Shown: piece by piece, positions 35,421 through 44,235 of the stretch
Position numbering within the stretch: position 1 is the stretch's first letter
Layout: the number at the start of each line of letters is the position of its first letter
NCBI RefSeq assembly: GCF_900163625.1
Contig: NZ_FUIE01000057.1
Location: forward strand, 60,038-124,037
Length of the DNA: 64,000 nucleotides
Direction: 5' to 3'
DNA from: Brevundimonas diminuta 3F5N
Lineage (GTDB): Bacteria; Pseudomonadota; Alphaproteobacteria; Caulobacterales; Caulobacteraceae
The notes under the pieces: generated by a model
What the model was told of the DNA's origin: nothing
What the model saw: the letters and a program-made list of their open reading frames with translations, nothing else
Databases searched by the model: none
Made by a program: the position numbers and the translations under genes

Positions 35421-36209
35421 ATGCGCGCGCTTCGCACCGCCGCCACCGGCATGGCCGCCCAGCAGCTGAACGTGGAGGTCATCTCCAACAACATCGCCAA
35501 CATGAACACGGTCGGCTTCAAGCGTCAGCGGGCCGAGTTCCAGGACCTGCTGTACCAGAACGTCGAGCGCATGGGGGCCCAGTCCTCGTCGCAGGGCACC
35601 GTGGTCCCCACCGGCATTCAGATCGGCTCGGGCGTCAAGGCGGGCAGCGTCTATCGCATCACCGAACAGGGCAGCCCCAACCGCACCGGCAACACCTACG
35701 ACATCGCCATTCAGGGCAAGGGCTACTTCCAGATCACCCTGCCCTCGGGCGAGCTGGCCTATACCCGCGCGGGCAACTTCACCGTCAACGGCGAAGGCCA
35801 GTTGGTGACGGACGACGGCTATGCGGTCGAGCCGGCCATCGCCATTCCGCAGGACGCCCTGGACGTCTCCATCTCCAAGTCGGGTCAGGTTCAGGTCACC
35901 ACCGCCGGCCAGACCGAGCCGCAGGTCGTGGGCCAGCTGGAACTGGCCACCTTCTTCAATGAAGCGGGCCTGGAAGCCATCGGCGACAACCTGCTGCTGG
36001 AGACGGCGGCGTCCGGCCCGGCCACGGTCGGAGCGCCCGGCGACGTCGGCTACGGCAATCTGCTGCAGCATTACACCGAGGCCTCGAACGTCGACGCGGT
36101 CAGCGAGATCACCGCCCTGATCGTGGCCCAGCGCGCCTATGAGATGAACTCCAAGGTCATCACCACCGCCGATGAGATGCTGTCCGTCTCGGCCCAGGTG
36201 AAGAGCTAA
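35421..36209 (+). CDS. flgG: FlgG, flagellar distal rod protein
   Basis: This 262-residue distal rod protein is almost the same length as in enterics. N-terminal motif: NVEVISNNIANMNTVGFKRQ. FlgG-specific: IGSGVKAGSVYRITEQGS, IQGKGYFQITLP. C terminus: EMNSKVITTADEMLSVSAQV. It follows flgF by 14 bases. Confidence 0.96.
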   Translation: MRALRTAATGMAAQQLNVEVISNNIANMNTVGFKRQRAEFQDLLYQNVERMGAQSSSQGTVVPTGIQIGSGVKAGSVYRITEQGSPNRTGNTYDIAIQGKGYFQITLPSGELAYTRAGNFTVNGEGQLVTDDGYAVEPAIAIPQDALDVSISKSGQVQVTTAGQTEPQVVGQLELATFFNEAGLEAIGDNLLLETAASGPATVGAPGDVGYGNLLQHYTEASNVDAVSEITALIVAQRAYEMNSKVITTADEMLSVSAQVKS

Positions 36210-36225
36210 AGGGAAGGTCTGAGCC

Positions 36226-37005
36226 ATGAAGCGCGCCCTGATCCTCGCCGCCGCCATCGCCGCATTGGCCACCCAAGCCCTGGCCGGGCCGGTCAATCTG
36301 CTGCCCGATCCGGTCGACGACGACGGCCGCATCACCCTGGGCGAGTTGTTCGACGACGCCGGCGCCGCATCGGGCGTGGTCGTCGGCCGCCGCGCCGGAG
36401 CCACCGCCGTGCTGGAGGCCTCCCAGGTCCAGATCGCCGCGCGCCGCGCCGGGCTGGAGTGGAGCAACCCCGCAGGCCTGCGCCGCATCGTGGTGCGCGA
36501 AGGCGGCGCCCTGCCTGCAGAAGCCTCCGCCCGACCTGCAGCCGCCAGCGTCGGCGCGCCCGCCCGAGCGGGCTCCAGCGTCGAGGTTCTAACCTACGCC
36601 CGCAGCCTGGCCGCCGGCGACGTGATCCAGCCCGAGGACGTGGTCTGGGCCTCGGTCCAGTCGCACCTGGCCCCCGCAGGCGGCCCCCAGGACGCCGAGG
36701 CGGTGATCGGCCTTCAGGCCAAGCGCGCCCTGCGCGCCGGATCGCCCGTCGGCCCGCGCGACCTGGCCTCGCCCCAGGTCATCGCCCGCAACGACATGGT
36801 CGAGGTCGCCTATATCAGCGACGGGGTCGAGCTGACCGTCACCGGCAAGGCGACCCGCAACGCCTCGGCGGGCGAGGCCGTGCCGATCCTGAACGTCCAG
36901 TCCAACCGCACCATCGACGCCGTGGCCGTGGCCCCCGGCCGGGCCGTCGCCGGTCCCGCCGCCCAGATCGCCCGCCGCAACCCGCAACAGTTCGCCGCCC
37001 GTTGA
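36226..37005 (+). CDS. flgA: FlgA, P-ring assembly chaperone
   Basis: This 259-residue periplasmic chaperone helps assemble the FlgI P ring. The signal peptide is residues 1-21 (TQALAG). The C-terminal SAF domain has ARSLAAGDVIQPEDVVWASV, then RAGSPVGPRDLASPQVIARND and GEAVPILNVQSNRTIDAVA, typical of FlgA. It lies 16 bases after flgG. Confidence 0.93.
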   Translation: MKRALILAAAIAALATQALAGPVNLLPDPVDDDGRITLGELFDDAGAASGVVVGRRAGATAVLEASQVQIAARRAGLEWSNPAGLRRIVVREGGALPAEASARPAAASVGAPARAGSSVEVLTYARSLAAGDVIQPEDVVWASVQSHLAPAGGPQDAEAVIGLQAKRALRAGSPVGPRDLASPQVIARNDMVEVAYISDGVELTVTGKATRNASAGEAVPILNVQSNRTIDAVAVAPGRAVAGPAAQIARRNPQQFAAR

Positions 37006-37019
37006 GCGAGAGTTCCATC

Positions 37020-37742
37020 ATGCGCCCCATCACCGTCGCCGCCCTGTCGTTGTCCGCCCTGAGCCTGGCCGCCTGCTCGACCGCCATCGAGGCGGTGAAG
37101 GGGCCGGAGCTGGCCCCCATCGGCTATCCCGCCGCCCTGGTCCCGGTGGAGCAGGCCTATCTGCCCGAGCCGACCTCGGCCAGCGCCAACAGCCTGTGGC
37201 GCACGGGCGCGCGCAGCTTCTTCGGCGACCAGCGGGCGCGCCGCGTCGGCGACATCCTGACCGTCTCCATCGACATCAACGACCGCGCCCAGACCCAGAA
37301 CACCACCCAGCGCAACCGCACCAACAGCGCCTCGGGCGGCGTCACCAACTTCTTCGGTCTTGAGAACAGCCTGGGCCGCGCCTTCCCCGGCGGCTTCGAC
37401 GCCGCAAACATGATCGGCACGGAAGGGGCGGTGAACGCCAACGGCTCGGGCAGCGTCAACCGCTCGGAGCGGGTGAACCTGACGGTGGCCGCCGTCGTCA
37501 CCGCCGTCATGCCCAACGGCAACCTGGTCATCCAGGGTCGGCAAGAAGTGCGCACCAACCGCGAGGTGCGCGAGCTGACCGTGGCGGGCATCGTCCGGCC
37601 CGAAGACATCTCCAGCGCCAACACCATCCGCCACAGCCAGATCGCCGAGGCGCGCATCAGCTACGGCGGGCGCGGCGACATCAGCCGGATGCAGGCGACG
37701 CCCGCCGCCCAGTCTCTGGTCGAACGCTTCAGCCCCTTCTGA
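37020..37742 (+). CDS. flgH: FlgH, flagellar L-ring lipoprotein
   Basis: This 240-residue outer-membrane L-ring subunit has a lipoprotein signal with lipobox LAAC (Cys19). Hallmarks are SLWRTGARSFFGDQRARRVGD, ILTVSIDINDRAQTQN, and MPNGNLVIQGRQEVRTNRE. The ATG at 37020 lies 14 bases after flgA. The frame is open far upstream only as a shadow of flgA. It is the last flagellar gene of the operon. Confidence 0.95.
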   Translation: MRPITVAALSLSALSLAACSTAIEAVKGPELAPIGYPAALVPVEQAYLPEPTSASANSLWRTGARSFFGDQRARRVGDILTVSIDINDRAQTQNTTQRNRTNSASGGVTNFFGLENSLGRAFPGGFDAANMIGTEGAVNANGSGSVNRSERVNLTVAAVVTAVMPNGNLVIQGRQEVRTNREVRELTVAGIVRPEDISSANTIRHSQIAEARISYGGRGDISRMQATPAAQSLVERFSPF

Positions 37743-37866
37743 CCCGCGTTCACCGAAACGTGTGATTCCGGCCGCAGCGCATCACTGAATCGCGCGCGGC
37801 CCAGCGGAGCCGTGAACCGTTAACAAGCGACCCGCGTTTGATCTGTCGAACGCGAGTGAGCTTGTC

Positions 37867-38343
37867 ATGCGTAAAACCGTCTTTCCCATCCTGGCCGCCG
37901 TGGGCCTGGCCGCCGTCGCGGCCCATGCGGCGACCTATGCTCCGTCCCCATCCCGCAGCGGCGCCGAAGCCGTCGCCGGCTGGCATATGCTGCATGAGGG
38001 GCCCATGGCCAAACTGGCCTATGGCCTGCCGAATTCGGACCAGTTGGCCCTGATGCTGACCTGCGCGCCAGGCGACGGCGCCGCCGTGGTCTATGGCGAC
38101 GTCCAGCCGCGCAGCGCGGGTCTGGTCCTGGCGTCCAGCGGGCCGCAGCCCATCGACCCGCTGTCGAACGGCGAGGCCTTCGAGGCGCGCCTGCCGCTCG
38201 GCGATGCGGCCCTGACCGGCCTGGCGCGGGGCGGCCGCATGACCGTCCAGACCGAGGCCGGCGAGCGCCAGCTGACCGCTACGCGTGCGGAGCGGCGAAT
38301 GGTCCAGGGGTTTCTTAGCTATTGCGCTTCGGGACATGCCTGA
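37867..38343 (+). CDS. secreted CAPG-motif protein, paralogue 1
   Basis: This 158-residue exported protein has a signal peptide at residues 1-21 (AHAATY). The mature part contains MAKLAYGLPNSDQLALML followed by TCAPGDG, and ends FLSYCASGHA. It is homologous in pattern to the next two genes: each has LxLxCAPG and a cysteine near the C terminus, so a conserved disulphide is likely. Function unknown. It lies 124 bases after flgH, probably with its own promoter (GTTAAC at 37817). Confidence 0.7.
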   Translation: MRKTVFPILAAVGLAAVAAHAATYAPSPSRSGAEAVAGWHMLHEGPMAKLAYGLPNSDQLALMLTCAPGDGAAVVYGDVQPRSAGLVLASSGPQPIDPLSNGEAFEARLPLGDAALTGLARGGRMTVQTEAGERQLTATRAERRMVQGFLSYCASGHA

Positions 38344-38379
38344 CCACAGTCCCCCGTCTTCCTCAGCGGGGGCTGAAAC

Positions 38380-38883
38380 ATGACCTCAATGCTCGGCCTG
38401 ACCCAGGCCATGCTATTCGCCCTGGCCGTGCAGACGGCCCCTCAGAGCGGAGCTCAGCCGCCCGCCGAACGGCCACAGGCTGCGCCGCCGGCCCGATCAG
38501 CCCGCGCGTCCGAGGGCTGGACCTGGACCCTCTACAGCGGCGACGGCCCTCTGGTTCTGGCCAATGAGATCCCCGACACGCCACGCCTTCGCACCACGCT
38601 GGAGTGCGCGCCCGGCTCCAGCGTCGTCCGTCTGGCCTTCCATGACGCGCCCGGCGCCGACGGCTTCGCCGTCATCCGGTCCGGCGCCGCCTCGACCGAG
38701 GTCGAGGCCCGCGCGCGACGCGGACGACTGGAGGCGGCCCTGCGCGCCGACCATCCCGTCTTCGCCGCCTTCCTGGCCTCCGGGCGGCTGACCCTCGCCC
38801 TGGGCGACCAGGCCGAAACCGTCGAGATCGATCGGGCGAATCTGTCCAAACTGCGCCGCTTCGCCGAACTGTGCACCGGATAA
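38380..38883 (+). CDS. secreted CAPG-motif protein, paralogue 2
   Basis: This 167-residue protein has an N-terminal hydrophobic leader (residues 1-20). A Pro/Ala-rich linker follows, then the shared core GWTWTLYSGDGPLVLANEIP, LECAPGSSVVRLAF and the C-terminal FAELCTG. It has the same cysteine pair as its neighbours. It starts 36 bases after paralogue 1 and ends 8 bases before paralogue 3, so the three are likely co-transcribed. Start choice is uncertain, since a second Met lies at codon 4. Confidence 0.65.
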   Translation: MTSMLGLTQAMLFALAVQTAPQSGAQPPAERPQAAPPARSARASEGWTWTLYSGDGPLVLANEIPDTPRLRTTLECAPGSSVVRLAFHDAPGADGFAVIRSGAASTEVEARARRGRLEAALRADHPVFAAFLASGRLTLALGDQAETVEIDRANLSKLRRFAELCTG

Positions 38884-38891
38884 GGACGAGG

Positions 38892-39392
38892 ATGCGCCCC
38901 GCCCATTGGCTGACCGCCGCCGCCTTCATCACCATGACCGCTCTCGGCGCCTGCGCCCCCAGCGTCGCCCCGCTGAGCACGAACGGCGCGCCCCTGCCCG
39001 TCGCGGGCTACGACTGGTTCCTGAATGAAGACCCGGACGAGCCGCGCCTGTCCTACGGCCTGGCTCAGTCCGACGACGTGCCGCTCAGCCTCATGTGCGC
39101 GCCCGGCTCGGGCAAGATCGGCCTGTCCCTGGCTGCGGACCAGGCCAACGGGCGCCGCGCTATCACCCTGGAATCCGGGGGCGACACCGAGACCTACGCC
39201 GCGCGCGCCGAAGCGGCCGACATGCACGACGGCGTCCACCTGGTCGCCACGGCTCCCGCCGCCGATCCCGTCATCCAGCGGTTCCGTCGCCTCGGCTGGC
39301 TGGCGATCCTCAACGGCGACCAGCGCTGGATGATGGCCGCCCAGCCTGGTTCGGAAGGCCGCGCGGCGCGTTTCCTGGAGTTGTGCCGCTGA
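38892..39392 (+). CDS. CAPG-motif lipoprotein, paralogue 3
   Basis: This 166-residue protein has a lipoprotein signal with lipobox LGAC (near residue 19). The mature core GYDWFLNEDPDEPRLSYGLA, LSLMCAPGSGKIGLSLAAD and C-terminal FLELCR show it to be a paralogue of the two preceding genes. AAGGACGAGG precedes the ATG at 38892; a GTG seven codons earlier would overlap paralogue 2. Function unknown; lipidation suggests an outer-membrane location. Confidence 0.7.
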   Translation: MRPAHWLTAAAFITMTALGACAPSVAPLSTNGAPLPVAGYDWFLNEDPDEPRLSYGLAQSDDVPLSLMCAPGSGKIGLSLAADQANGRRAITLESGGDTETYAARAEAADMHDGVHLVATAPAADPVIQRFRRLGWLAILNGDQRWMMAAQPGSEGRAARFLELCR

Positions 39393-39455
39393 AGGCTTGA
39401 CCGCAGCGACGCGGTCCGCTCCCCTCCCCGCCAGTTCTTGGGAGGGCTTTAGTTC

Positions 39456-41246
39456 ATGCGTCATCTTCTTCTCGCCGCCGGGATCGGCCTGTCAGGCCTT
39501 GCGGGCGCCGCCGCCCTGCCGACCCAGGCCGCCGCCGTTCAAAGCCAGTCGTCCGCCGCCGCGCTGGACGCCCTGCTGGTCGATTACGAAGCCTATCTGC
39601 GCCAGAACGACCCCATCGGCTCGGGCATGGACGGCGACCGCCCCGCCCTGTCGCGCCTGCCCGACGCCAGCCGCGCAGGCGAACTGGCCCGCCGCGCCCC
39701 GCTGAACGCCCTGAAGGCGCGGCTGAATGCCATCAACCCGGCCTCGCTGGACGAAGACCACCGCCTGAACCACGCCTTCGTCGGCTATCTGATCGGCCGC
39801 GAGTTGGAGCGGATCGAACTGGACCCGTCGCGTCTGGCCTTTGATTCCGAAGGCGGCCCCGGCCAGCTTCTGGCCTATCTGGCGCCCGCTGCGCGCATCG
39901 CCACGGTCGCCGACGCCGAGGCCTGGCTGAAGCGTCTGGAGGCCGCGCCCGCCTATTACGACGCCGGGATCGCCAACACCCGGCGCGGGCTGGAGACCGG
40001 CCTGATCCAGGCCCGGTCGGTCGTCGACAGCGCCCTGGCCCAGGCCGAGCGCGACCTGACGCCGGGCGAAGCCGGCGACGTCCTGCTGCGCCCGTTCAAC
40101 GCCCTGCCCGCCTCCATCCCCGCCGCCCAGCAGGAACAGTTCCGCGCCCGCGCCCGTGCCCTGGTCGAGGGACCGATCACCGCCCGCCGCACCGCCTGGC
40201 GCGACCTGTTGCGTAACGAATACGCGCCCAAGGCCCCACAGGCGCCGGGTCTGGTCCACCGCCCCGGCGGCCGCGACCTGTACGCCTTCCTGGTCCGCAG
40301 CCACACCACCACCGACCTGACGCCCGATCAGGTGCATGAGATCGGCCAGCAGGAAGTCGCCCGCATCCGCGCCCGCATGGAGACGGAGATGCGCGCGGCC
40401 GGCTGGACCGGCGACTTCGCCGGCTTCCTGACCTTCCTGCGCACCGACCCGCAATTCTACGCCAAGACGCGCGAGGAGCTGCTGGAGAAGGCGTCGGAGA
40501 TCGCCAAGCGTTCCGACGACCGCCTGCCGTCGCTGTTCGCCACCCTGCCGCGCCTGCCCTACGGCGTGCGTCCGGTGCCGCACGAGATGGAAGAGACCTA
40601 CACCACCGGCCGCTACAACGCCGGGTCGATGGCGACGGGCGTGGCCGGGGGCTACATCGTCAATACCGGCAAGCTGGACCAGCGCCCCCTGTATGAACTG
40701 CCCGCCCTGACGGTGCACGAAGCCGTGCCGGGCCACCACCTGCAGGTCGCCCTGCAGCAGGAAGCCGCCGACCAGCCCTATTACCGACGCGACGCTTCGG
40801 TCACCGCCTTCAGCGAAGGCTGGGGTCTCTATTCCGAGTTCCTGGGCGAAGAGATGGGCATCTACCGCACGCCCTATGAGCGGTTCGGCCGCCTCAGCTA
40901 TGAGATGTGGCGCGCCTGTCGTCTGGTGGCCGACACCGGCCTGCACTGGCTGGGCTGGAGCGAGGAACAGGCCCGCGCCTGCTTCCGCGACAACTCCGCC
41001 CTGTCTGCGCACAACATCGAGACCGAACTGCAGCGCTACATCGGCGATCCCGGCCAGGCCACGGCCTATAAGATCGGCGAGATCCGTCTGCGCGAGATCC
41101 GCCAGAAGGCCGAGCGCGAACTGGGCGATCGCTTCGACGTGCGGACCTTCCACGACGCCCTGCTGGTCGACGGTGCCCTGCCTCTGGCCCTGCTGGATGC
41201 GCGCATGGACCGCTGGATCGCCGAACAGAAGACCGCCTCCCAGTAA
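39456..41246 (+). CDS. DUF885-family secreted metallopeptidase-like protein
   Basis: This is a 596-residue exported protein. The signal peptide is residues 1-25 (AAALPTQAAAV region). The DUF885 domain carries a gluzincin-like motif TVHEAVPGHHLQVAL with the HExxxH zinc pair, and ITAFSEGWGLYSEFLGEEMG-type residues (TAFSEGWGLY) for the third ligand. These are probable carboxypeptidase-like metalloproteases. The ribosome site GGGAGG lies upstream. It may be co-transcribed with the next membrane protein gene (17 bases). Confidence 0.88.
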   Translation: MRHLLLAAGIGLSGLAGAAALPTQAAAVQSQSSAAALDALLVDYEAYLRQNDPIGSGMDGDRPALSRLPDASRAGELARRAPLNALKARLNAINPASLDEDHRLNHAFVGYLIGRELERIELDPSRLAFDSEGGPGQLLAYLAPAARIATVADAEAWLKRLEAAPAYYDAGIANTRRGLETGLIQARSVVDSALAQAERDLTPGEAGDVLLRPFNALPASIPAAQQEQFRARARALVEGPITARRTAWRDLLRNEYAPKAPQAPGLVHRPGGRDLYAFLVRSHTTTDLTPDQVHEIGQQEVARIRARMETEMRAAGWTGDFAGFLTFLRTDPQFYAKTREELLEKASEIAKRSDDRLPSLFATLPRLPYGVRPVPHEMEETYTTGRYNAGSMATGVAGGYIVNTGKLDQRPLYELPALTVHEAVPGHHLQVALQQEAADQPYYRRDASVTAFSEGWGLYSEFLGEEMGIYRTPYERFGRLSYEMWRACRLVADTGLHWLGWSEEQARACFRDNSALSAHNIETELQRYIGDPGQATAYKIGEIRLREIRQKAERELGDRFDVRTFHDALLVDGALPLALLDARMDRWIAEQKTASQ

Positions 41247-41263
41247 GAAAGCGTCCCTCCGAC

Positions 41264-41632
41264 ATGAATTTCATCAAACGCATCTTCGGCTCGGTGCAGC
41301 CGAGCTACCTGATCCGCGCCTATGTGCTCAGCGCCGCCTTCATGGCCTTCATGATCTGGATGGTGCTGTCGCTGGACAGCGCCAAGCCCATGCATGACCG
41401 CGCCGTGACCCTGGCCGTGTTCGGCGTCGGCGCCCTGCTGTTCCCCTTCTCCAAACTGGTCTGGGACGAGATCAAGCGGGTGATGATGGGCGAGACCGTC
41501 TTCTTCATGAACGCCATCATTCTGATGTTCCTGAAGGTGCTGGTGAACTTCTTCCTGTGGGGCTTCTCGATCTTCATCGCGCCCGTGGGGATTCTCTACC
41601 TGTGGTTCCGGTCGCGAAACGCCGCCGCCTGA
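41264..41632 (+). CDS. three-helix membrane protein of unknown function
   Basis: This 122-residue protein has three hydrophobic segments (about 17-38, 47-65, 80-115, the last possibly two helices) and a short basic tail. No family is recognised. It lies 17 bases after the DUF885 gene, so the two may be linked. Confidence 0.65.
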   Translation: MNFIKRIFGSVQPSYLIRAYVLSAAFMAFMIWMVLSLDSAKPMHDRAVTLAVFGVGALLFPFSKLVWDEIKRVMMGETVFFMNAIILMFLKVLVNFFLWGFSIFIAPVGILYLWFRSRNAAA

Positions 41633-41651
41633 AGCTGACCTAAGCCCCCGT

Positions 41652-41993
41652 CTAGAGGCCCAGTTCAGCCCGCGCCTTCTTCGTCAGCTTGGCGGCGATC
41701 AGGGCGTGGGCCGACTTCAGGTGATCCGCCAGTTCATCGTCCGGCCAGTCGCCCGGATCGGCCAGATGCACCCATTTGGCTCGCGCCAGATAGGGGGCGG
41801 GCGCCGCCCGCCCCTCCTCGGTCAACACCTCATAGGCAATGTCCGAGACCTTGAACGACAGCCCGCCCTCGGCGCCGACGATGGCGAACATCTTGCCCCC
41901 GACCTTATAGGCGTCATGACCCGGTCCAAACGGGTGATCCATCGTCGCCCCCGGCAAGGCCAGGCAAGCCTTGCCTACGCCCGCGCGATCCAT
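41652..41993 (-). CDS. MmcQ/YjbR-family protein
   Basis: This 113-residue single-domain protein has the CyaY-like fold of the YjbR family. Characteristic blocks are ACLALPGATMDHPFGPGHDA, YKVGGKMFAIVG and AKWVHLADPGDWPDDELADHL. DNA binding has been proposed for the family; the role is unclear. It starts 1 base after the msrA stop on the same strand. Confidence 0.85.
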   Translation of the reverse strand: MDRAGVGKACLALPGATMDHPFGPGHDAYKVGGKMFAIVGAEGGLSFKVSDIAYEVLTEEGRAAPAPYLARAKWVHLADPGDWPDDELADHLKSAHALIAAKLTKKARAELGL

Positions 41994-41994
41994 C

Positions 41995-42645
41995 CTAGGC
42001 CCCGACGCCCAGGCCGATCGGGCAGACCACGCCCGTCCCGCCGATGCCGCAATAGCCCGCCGGATTCTTGGCCAGATAACCCTGGTGATAGCCCTCAGCG
42101 AAGTAATAGGGACCGGCCGGTTCGATCTCGGTCGTAATCGCCCCGCGTCCCGCCGCGCTCAGCGCCGCCTGATAGGCGTCGCGCGAGGCCAGCGCCTCCG
42201 CCTGTTGCGCCTCGTTCAACGTATAGACGGCCGAGCGATACTGCGTGCCCTGGTCGTTGCCCTGACGCATGCCCTGCGTCGGGTCATGGTTCTCCCAGAA
42301 CGCCTTCAGCAGGTCGCCATATGAAATCCGGGCCGGATCAAACACCACCTGCACCACCTCCGTGTGGCCGGTGCGGCCCGAACAGACCTCCTCATAGGTC
42401 GGGTTGGGCGTGATCCCGCCCGCATAGCCCGCCGACGTGACCCACACGCCCGGCAACTGCCAGAACACCCGCTCCACGCCCCAGAAACAGCCCATGCCGA
42501 ACACGGCCGTCTGCATCCCGGCCGGATGCGGGCCCTTCAGCGCATGACCCAGGACGAAGTGCATCTCATCGGTCGGCAACGCTTCGGCCCGCCCCGGCAG
42601 AGCCGTCTCAAGCGTGGGCAGTTCAGCATTCTTCTTCAACAACAT
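41995..42645 (-). CDS. msrA: MsrA, peptide methionine-(S)-S-oxide reductase
   Basis: This 216-residue enzyme reduces S-methionine sulphoxide in oxidised proteins. The catalytic Cys53 lies in the invariant block [13 protein letters not shown]. Downstream blocks [20 protein letters not shown] and [11 protein letters not shown] also fit. C-terminal cysteines ([13 protein letters not shown]) may be the resolving residues. The extended N terminus of about 45 residues is usual for this subgroup. Confidence 0.95.
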   Translation of the reverse strand: MLLKKNAELPTLETALPGRAEALPTDEMHFVLGHALKGPHPAGMQTAVFGMGCFWGVERVFWQLPGVWVTSAGYAGGITPNPTYEEVCSGRTGHTEVVQVVFDPARISYGDLLKAFWENHDPTQGMRQGNDQGTQYRSAVYTLNEAQQAEALASRDAYQAALSAAGRGAITTEIEPAGPYYFAEGYHQGYLAKNPAGYCGIGGTGVVCPIGLGVGA

Positions 42646-42789
42646 GGCGCGAACTCCGGGAAAAACCTTCTTCGCCTATATGGAGGCTTCAAGGGCGCTT
42701 GCCCATGGGGGCGTCATGCTCTAATCAGCCCCTCCCGTCGGTCCGCTCCCGACGGCTCCGCCCCGGACGCATCCGGGCTCAGGTGGAAT

Positions 42790-42879
42790 GGACAGGTGGC
42801 CGAGTGGTTGAAGGCGCACGCCTGGAACGCGTGTATAGGGGCAACTCTATCGAGGGTTCGAATCCCTCTCTGTCCGCCA
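42790..42879 (+). tRNA. tRNA-Ser(GGA)
   Basis: The acceptor GGACAG pairs with CTGTCC, then discriminator G and encoded CCA (42877-42879). The anticodon loop CTGGAAC contains GGA. The class II variable arm (TATAGGGGCAACTCTA) and T-arm GAGGGTTCGAATCCCTC are clear. Its 3' end is the insertion site of the island that follows. Confidence 0.95.
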
Positions 42880-42880
42880 C
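42865..42880 (+). repeat. left attachment site (tRNA-Ser 3' end)
   Basis: CCTCTCTGTCCGCCAC at the tRNA 3' end is repeated exactly at 60405-60420. The integrase gene begins 94 bases further in. This is the usual arrangement of a tRNA-targeted integrative element. Confidence 0.85.
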
Positions 42881-42973
42881 CCGCCGCAATTTGTCGCAAT
42901 AAATCATAATTTTACCCTGGAAAACGTCTAACCCCTGGCTGAAGGTTAGACAGAAGCGTTCTGGTTTCGTGCA

Positions 42974-43984
42974 TCAAGCGATGCGGTTCATGGCTGTGTC
43001 GGCCAACCCGCGCCGGGCGACTTCGCGCGTGTAGCGCTCCACCTCCTTCAAACTTTGGTGGCCCGTGATCGACATGATCTCGTGGACCGTACAGCCGGCC
43101 TCAGCCAATCTCCGTGCCGCAGCCTTTCGCAGCCCATGAGCGGAGCAATGAGGCAGACCTGCGCGCTCGGCCGCCTTGCTCACCCAATTTCCAAAACCCT
43201 TCTCTGTGAAAGGTTTGCCCTGCTGCGTGGTGAGCAGCGCTAGGTGCTCGATCTTACGGGCTGCTAACGATGCCTGGAGGTTTGGATGCTGCGGAATGTC
43301 GACAAGTTGCCCGGTCTTTTCCTGACGAACGAGGACCCGACCGTCCCGGATTTGGTGAACGGTCATCTGCCGAACATCGCCCGATCGTTGAGCGGTGTAG
43401 AGGAGGAGGTCGAACCCTAGCCGCTCATTCGTTCCGACTGGCCATTTAGCCTCGAACGCTTCGATCTCATGCTCGGTCCACGCATGAAAGCCTTCGCTCT
43501 TGTATCGAAGCATTCGCACGCCCACGGTGGGATCTGTACGAGCAAATCCGCGGTCCACAGCGAAGCGCATCACCGCTCTCAGCACCTTCAGCATGTTATT
43601 CGCCGCCGCCGGGGTTGCAGCCATCTTGTCCATTTGCCCGCGAATGTGCCGCGCTTCGAGCATGGCTACGGGGTTGTCGCCATACTTGTCCCGATAGCGA
43701 TCAAAGATGCCTTTGTAGGTGCGCTGGGTGTTCGGCTTGAGCCCAAGAAAATCCCCCGACCCATAGTAGGCCACGCCTAGCGCGTGGATGGATCCTGGCT
43801 TGACCCGGCTCGCGCCGATCACGATCGGCTGGGCGTTCGACGCAGCCGCATACCAAGCCCACCACCCCTCAGAGCCAAACGTTTCGGTTGTTTGGGATTC
43901 AGGGAAACCAACACGGCGAAAGCGCCAACGCACCTTCCCCCGCACATCACGGTAGTAGGAAACGTGGGCAGGCTTCTTCTTCAC
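42974..43984 (-). CDS. tyrosine site-specific integrase of the island
   Basis: This 336-residue recombinase presumably catalyses integration at the adjacent tRNA-Ser 3' end. A core-binding SAM-like domain (about 80-165) precedes the catalytic domain. Catalytic residues are visible as Arg in YTAQRSGDVRQM, Lys in VRQEKTGQLV, His-x-x-Arg in HGLRKAAARR, His in ITGHQSLKEV and the nucleophile Tyr in ERYTREV. I chose the GTG at 43984, which overlaps the upstream TGA in GTGA; an upstream in-frame GTG at 43999 is less likely. Confidence 0.93.
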   Translation of the reverse strand: MKKKPAHVSYYRDVRGKVRWRFRRVGFPESQTTETFGSEGWWAWYAAASNAQPIVIGASRVKPGSIHALGVAYYGSGDFLGLKPNTQRTYKGIFDRYRDKYGDNPVAMLEARHIRGQMDKMAATPAAANNMLKVLRAVMRFAVDRGFARTDPTVGVRMLRYKSEGFHAWTEHEIEAFEAKWPVGTNERLGFDLLLYTAQRSGDVRQMTVHQIRDGRVLVRQEKTGQLVDIPQHPNLQASLAARKIEHLALLTTQQGKPFTEKGFGNWVSKAAERAGLPHCSAHGLRKAAARRLAEAGCTVHEIMSITGHQSLKEVERYTREVARRGLADTAMNRIA

Positions 43985-44235
43985 GCAGCGGCGTCCCACG
44001 GATTATCGGCGCGGTCAGGGCCATCGTCAGGTAAGGCCCAAAATGCCTCGTCCAAGGCATCTCGATCCCACAGCTTGCGTCCGTCGATACGCTTCGGTGC
44101 CGGCATTCGCCCCTCTTGGACCAGTTGGTCGAATTTGGTGACGCTAATACCAATATAACGGCTCGCAACCTCGCGGCTCAGACCGCGTGGGGGCAAGCTC
44201 AGCGGGAGATCCTGATGTCGCCGCCCCATCATCAT
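43981..44235 (-). CDS. AlpA/excisionase-like helix-turn-helix protein
   Basis: This 84-residue protein has a MerR/AlpA-like winged helix: GLSREVASRYIGISVTKFDQ then LVQEGRMPAPKRIDGRKLWD. Such proteins act as excisionases or integrase activators. It starts within an ATGA overlap with the upstream regulator and ends in a GTGA overlap with int, so the three genes form one translationally coupled unit. Three consecutive ATGs make the exact start uncertain by two codons. Confidence 0.85.
   Translation of the reverse strand: MMMGRRHQDLPLSLPPRGLSREVASRYIGISVTKFDQLVQEGRMPAPKRIDGRKLWDRDALDEAFWALPDDGPDRADNPWDAAA

Noticed and set aside
34669..37742. Alternative upstream starts for flgF and flgH
   Set aside because: The upstream frame of flgF contains the sigma-54 promoter, and that of flgH is a shadow of flgA. 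Ribosome sites and signal sequences support the chosen starts.
42699..42909. Short frames across the tRNA-Ser gene
   Set aside because: They read through a well-folded tRNA and have no coding support.
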